From Plakobranchus ocellatus (lineage: Eukaryota; Mollusca; Gastropoda; Plakobranchidae), in the NCBI GenBank assembly GCA_019648995.1, contig BLXT01005682.1, positions 887,006 to 909,488 of the forward strand: DNA of 22,483 bases. The letters are read 5' to 3'. This document shows, piece after piece, positions 18,972-22,483 of this stretch (position 1 is the first letter of the stretch; every line of letters begins with the position of its first letter). Position numbers and translations under genes: made by a program. The notes below the pieces were generated by a model. The model was not told the origin of the DNA, did not search any database, and worked only from the letters and a program-made list of their open reading frames with translations.

Positions 18972-19458
18972 TGTTCGCTCTTTTTGGCTATTGGTTTTTG
19001 CCCACTATATAGAACCGAAATACCATACCTAAATCTAATCACTATGCTGCTCACTCGCTCATCGTAAATATCAAACCTAAAGTGAGTTATCGCTAACTTC
19101 TCAGCCAAACTGGCAACAGCAATCTTATCATTATTTCTTCAACTCGTGTAAAAAGGTGCAAGTGCTTATCTTCGGAAAGAAAAATTGCAATCATTGAAGA
19201 GATAGAGAGATAGGATTTTTTTTTAATGCAGTGATCTACAGAGAGAAGGGTATAGCACCTGGATCTCTGTACGCATTTTTCCATATGCTCCAAAGTCATG
19301 AAAGACACAGAAAGAAAGAGGGGGAGCAGCTAGTTGGAAATTAAAGTACTAAGCCATCCCCCTTAGCTTAATTAAAAATGTACGCAAATACCGCACTCCC
19401 AGAAACATATAAATAAGTTTAAGGATCTTGAAAGATCTAATGGTGGTGGAAGGAAACG
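18120..19458. other. Spacer, no firm gene
   Basis: Contains a (TTG)n tract, listed separately. A short minus-strand frame at 18326-18418 and a start-less plus-strand frame at about 18749-18895 look protein-like but are too short to call. Confidence 0.4.
18920..18970. repeat. (TTG)n microsatellite
   Basis: About sixteen TTG units with one TTA interruption. Open frames across it give Leu runs (plus) or Asn runs (minus) and are not genes. Confidence 0.95.
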
Positions 19459-19663
19459 GAATATAGTAAAAGATGTCAACCACCAACTCAAACTTATCAG
19501 AACAAATTAAACAACACAGAGAATACGTACAAACGTTTCGCCCTGTAGGTTTTACAAAATATCAGATAAAGCCTAAAGGGCAAAACGTTTTTACGTATAT
19601 TCTGTGTTGTTTAATATTTAATTTTAATAAGTTTGAGTTGGTGGTTGTCTTCTTTCACAATCC
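19459..19663. mobile_element. Long palindromic repeat element, arms about 85 bp
   Basis: The left arm (about 19459-19549) and right arm (about 19572-19663) are inverted copies. From the outside in they share AAAGA..., CAACCACCAACTCAAACTTA, TTAAACAACACAGA, ATACGTA, AACGTTT.GCCCT and TAGG. The centre is about 20 bp of AT-rich sequence. The inner part of each arm resembles the module of the 11938-12166 element (GATGAAGCC..GGGCGAAAC type), here more decayed. The chance open frame at 19473-19667 is a by-product. No coding capacity; probably a non-autonomous retroelement remnant or an inverted pair of such copies. Confidence 0.75.
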
Positions 19664-19912
19664 ATAGTACAAAATAATTGTTAATGGTACTCCTCCGTTA
19701 CAACGGCGATATTGGAATGGCCCCATTCATGTCGTTATGGCCGATGTGCATTGTGAGAAATTTTAATCACATCGCTTACAGTTTATAAAGAAAAGATAGT
19801 CTAGATTAAAAATGTGTTTACTTTTACTGAAATTAAAATTCTGCGGCGATGATTTTTTTGAATTTTGGGTCACCATCAGAAATGTCCTACTTGCTTTTAT
19901 CTCTGTTTACAG
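19664..19912. other. Spacer
   Basis: AT-rich with one more balanced patch near 19688-19750. No gene supported. Confidence 0.4.
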
Positions 19913-20130
19913 CCTCTTGTAAAAACAAAAATTCGCGCAGTAGCATGATATCACAATGCAAACGAAAAACTATCGACGTATCATCAACCACTATTGGGCA
20001 GGCCTGTACTATTGAGTTTGTCAACTCCCTCCCCTCCTTCCCCTCGTTCTCTTTCTTGCCTACATGTTTTGTATACAAAACTCGAACAGTAGGCCTATAT
20101 ATCTTTCAAGCTGACTATTGCCTCTTATGA
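19913..20130 (+). CDS. Candidate exon after a very strong acceptor (about 71 codons)
   Basis: CTTTTATCTCTGTTTACAG ends at 19912, one of the best acceptors in the window. The frame after it is open to TGA at 20128-20130 and begins SCKNKNSRSSMISQCKRK, then IDVSSTTIGQACTIEF, then a Ser/Phe/Pro-rich stretch from a pyrimidine tract. The pyrimidine tract weakens the case for the second half. No polyA signal or partner exon is found. Family unknown. Confidence 0.22.
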
Positions 20131-20265
20131 TTTGCCACGAGCATAACGGAAAAAGTATTTAAATCATCTGCTATGGCTCGATGCAAGTCATACAAAGACC
20201 CTCAGTCAAGCGATCTAATTTTTAATTGGCAGCACCTTCCGAGGCTTGCTCGAACGCAGCAGTGA
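20131..20265 (+). CDS. Candidate short open frame (44 codons) containing ATG 20173
   Basis: In the same frame as the preceding candidate but beyond its stop. It reads FATSITEKVFKSSA, then MARCKSYKDPQSSDLIFNWQ and HLPRLARTQQ before TGA (20263-20265). The mixed composition with Trp, Cys and Asp is unlike local noise. It could be a separate small frame from ATG 20173 (30 residues) or an exon after CCACGAG near 20142. The antisense is also partly open, so the strand is not certain. Confidence 0.2.
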   Translation, partial: FATSITEKVFKSSAMARCKSYKDPQSSDLIFNWQHLPRLARTQQ

Positions 20266-21537
20266 AAAGAGAGAGATAGAGGGGCATAATTATGTATATG
20301 AACCAAACCTTTTTCTCTTTGAAAAATTTGATGCTAGCTGCAAGCTGCTTTTTTATTGCTTCAGCGACCGAGTGCTATTGTCTGAGAAGCTTGTTGCAAC
20401 ATTATTGTCAGTAAGCCTTAAATAGGCCTATAGGGTATGGGCAAATGTTTTTTGTTTTTTTTTTCCGGCCTATTTTATCCGCAGAACTCTGAAATTTGAG
20501 ATTCTGTGATAAAAAAGGAAGATTTCCGGAATGCAGGTCATTTCTGGCCGGAACTAATCCGAATTTTCCGGGGCAGTAGACATGTTCGCCCTGTGCTACC
20601 GTTAGATCTTTCTAGTGTACAAGTAGTCATAATAAACAAGAATTATATTGGAATGACGTGCTCAGAATGCATCTGAAACAGTCGCAATAGTATAATTGCA
20701 GTTATTATGTTGCTCGTGTAATGTCACAAGAGATTATTTCGAAATGCAGACTGATCCGTTATTTATCTCTCCATAGAAAAACTCGACTTCAAATAGGATA
20801 CAGAATTGTGTGTGAACAATAAGTAAAAAAAGTCTTAGTGGTTTTTAAGCGATAAACAGTAAGACTGCAACAATTTTGAACCTACATTCCAGAAGACTGA
20901 TTGCGATTTTTCGAGGCTGGTTGGGAATGAAAAGAAGGATACTAGTCTAAAAAGAAATTTATAGGAGCTCTTTAAAAGACTTTTGTAGGGATACTAATGT
21001 TGATAATTTGAGCCCGCCACTCCTACTCCGAGGGCCTGAAAGCCTGAATTCATCTTGTTGAGGGTGGGTTGCAATCTATAGAAAGTGAAGGTGGCTAATT
21101 ATGAGATCTTAATCGTATGGAGTTGTTAGAGAGAGAGAGAAAAAAATGATCGTACAATAAACTGCGCTAATTCCAATGTATTTCTTACATAAGCTTAAAT
21201 TGCATTTCCAACACATTTTTCGTAACAAGCTGCTTTTAACATCCTTTTCCTAACACCTCCACGCCCGGAAACGAAGAACACACAAAACCAAACGAAAATG
21301 ACATATGTGAAAAAGAACATAATTAGCTCACAAACAGAAAAAAAAATCATAACAAAACTGTTCATCATGCCTGAATTTTCCTACTTTAAAATTAGACTAA
21401 CTCTTTCGCATATGACATTTTTTCTATTCTTTTCCAACTCATGAGGAAAATTGTTTGATCTTAACTAAGTAGAAAACCTGAGACATTTACAAGCGCTTAT
21501 GCCTTATAGACATTCCAAAGTTTTGTTTTACAATATT
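20266..21537. other. Spacer, no gene seen
   Basis: AT-rich with a small cluster of CCGG-containing sites at about 20464-20580 and a GA-rich stretch near 21128. TAGGCCTA-type motifs occur at about 20091 and 20423. No supported coding frame. Confidence 0.4.
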
Positions 21538-21960
21538 TTATGTTTGTTTTATGTACATGACTGTATATACTGAGCGATTTATCAACTGTTTCCACCAGTA
21601 GATTTCATGGGCGAGGGACCGGATTACTCCCAATGCTGTATGTCCATCTCTTCCTCTGTCTCCCGTATTTTCTTTCTTCTCTCTAAAAAGTGCCTTGTAG
21701 GAAATATTCTTTACATCTCTGGTGACTTGGCCATACCAGTACTGTTTTGTTTTCTTTTCAGGGGCCGCTAGCTCTTCATAGAAATTCACGTGCTGAATGT
21801 GCTCCTTTGTACAAATCGACAAGCAGTCTTCTGAAATAGTCACTGTATCTCATTTCAACTGTTTTGAACCTTCTCTACAGTTCTGATGTTGATGTCGAAG
21901 ATGCATGCATTCAGAAATCTGCAAAGGCAAATGTGTGTGGCATCTGCTTCAGTTTGGATG
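21538..21960 (-). mobile_element. Decayed LINE fragment on the minus strand (non-LTR reverse transcriptase tail)
   Basis: Read on the minus strand from about 21940 down to 21538. First, STSEL.RRFKTVEMRYS...FRRLL, matching the 'TLTAELQRRIQAFEMRCYRRLL' type segment after the reverse transcriptase core. Then, in another frame, ICTKEHIQHVNFYEELAAPE, and QYWYGQVTRD then ISYKALFREKKENTGDRGRD, matching the 'WYGHVTR...KALFGEKREGRRGRGR' tail. The frame change between blocks and the missing core mark it as an old 5'-truncated copy. Its motif details differ from the 3805-4110 fragment, so it is probably a different LINE family. Confidence 0.7.
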
Positions 21961-22483
21961 TGTGACTGATAAAAAATCTTGATGTTTGAGAGCTTTCTAT
22001 AGAGAGGAAAATTTAGGTGGCATGAAAGTAATTTTTTCTTTAAAAAACAAAACGAAACTGAGAGTCAATCCTAGAATGGATTCGAACGGCATTTGAGTAG
22101 CCAGAAAGGCAAGCAAGATCGCTCCAAGTATCTCTCATTATGCAAAAGAATAAGCTATCAATATAACACTTTATGACAGCAAAATGATAAGGAAGGGAAT
22201 TTCTAAAAAAAAGGCGAGCCGTAGTGATTCTAAAGAAAATAAAAATGACATTTATTGCCACCGTGTTTTATGGTTTCATCGGATTTTAAAATTACTTTAC
22301 TGCATTTTTTTTTTACCCTCGAGTGTTTGGAATTTTTTTTAATATATGAAAATGTGCGACTTCAATTATTACATATTTTTCTGCTGGTATGTCCACAGGC
22401 AGGAGCTGAGATTTTCATAATTGAATTTATGAAAATATCTAAAGCAGCCCCTCATTTCATAATTATCAAATTATTATTATTAT
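21961..22483. other. Right-hand spacer
   Basis: No supported gene. Near the edge, GTATGTCCACAG (ending 22398) is an acceptor-like site followed by a frame open to the window end (22399-22483), and a perfect 10-bp stem ATTTTCATAA/TTATGAAAAT lies at 22412-22437. The frame ends in an ATT repeat and is not convincing. Confidence 0.35.

Noticed and set aside
18803-19108. Minus-strand ORF with a poly-Asn run and the overlapping plus-strand poly-Leu ORF
   Set aside because: Both derive from the (TTG)n microsatellite.
22075-22100. GTTCGAATCC on the minus strand, resembling a tRNA B box
   Set aside because: The neighbouring bases do not pair into a T arm and no A box lies at the right distance, so neither a tRNA nor a tRNA-derived SINE is supported.
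1-22483. CRISPR arrays, bacterial operons, rRNA or tRNA genes
   Set aside because: No spaced direct repeats of CRISPR type, no clustered bacterial-style genes and no RNA gene signatures were seen. The window is eukaryotic.

Overview
The window looks like AT-rich nuclear DNA from an invertebrate animal. The evidence is split genes with GT..AG introns and AATAAA polyadenylation signals, decayed LINE tails on both strands, many microsatellites, and palindromic retroelement-like modules. A mollusc would fit the LINE tails and the TAGGCCTA-type motifs, but the sequence alone does not prove it. There is no prokaryotic organisation: no operons, ribosome binding sites, rRNA or tRNA genes.

Layout. 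1-2870: the 3' half of a plus-strand gene for a single-pass membrane protein (exons 460-884 and 2146-2711, stop at 2709, polyA signal at 2844). 2871-7678: mostly T-rich spacer with a LINE tail (3805-4110), a poly(C)/N gap, a (CT)31 tract and a segment open on both strands (6259-6496). 7679-10260: a compact, easily missed area. It holds a probable minus-strand last exon (7679-7823), a possible partner exon (9664-9725) and a probable plus-strand last exon (10044-10215) with a polyA signal 36 bp after its stop. 10799-12166: two copies of a repeat, one expanded into a palindrome whose arms carry a hammerhead-like core. 12360-15080: trinucleotide tract, orphan exon-like segment, 65-bp tandem duplication and one long start-less ORF.

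15387-18119 is the clearest newly assembled gene: a two-exon gene for a 93-residue basic protein (ATG 15640, intron 15803-17539, stop 17656-17658). Its promoter side carries four copies of a 32-bp GC-rich repeat. An inverted copy of the same repeat lies inside its only intron, so exon 1 sits between inverted satellite arms. 18120-22483: spacer with a second palindrome of the same module type (19459-19663), low-confidence open segments (19913-20265) and an antisense LINE tail (about 21538-21960).

The genes are independent and no shared pathway is visible. The membrane-protein gene is well supported and the 93-residue gene fairly well supported. The others are exon candidates that need transcript data.
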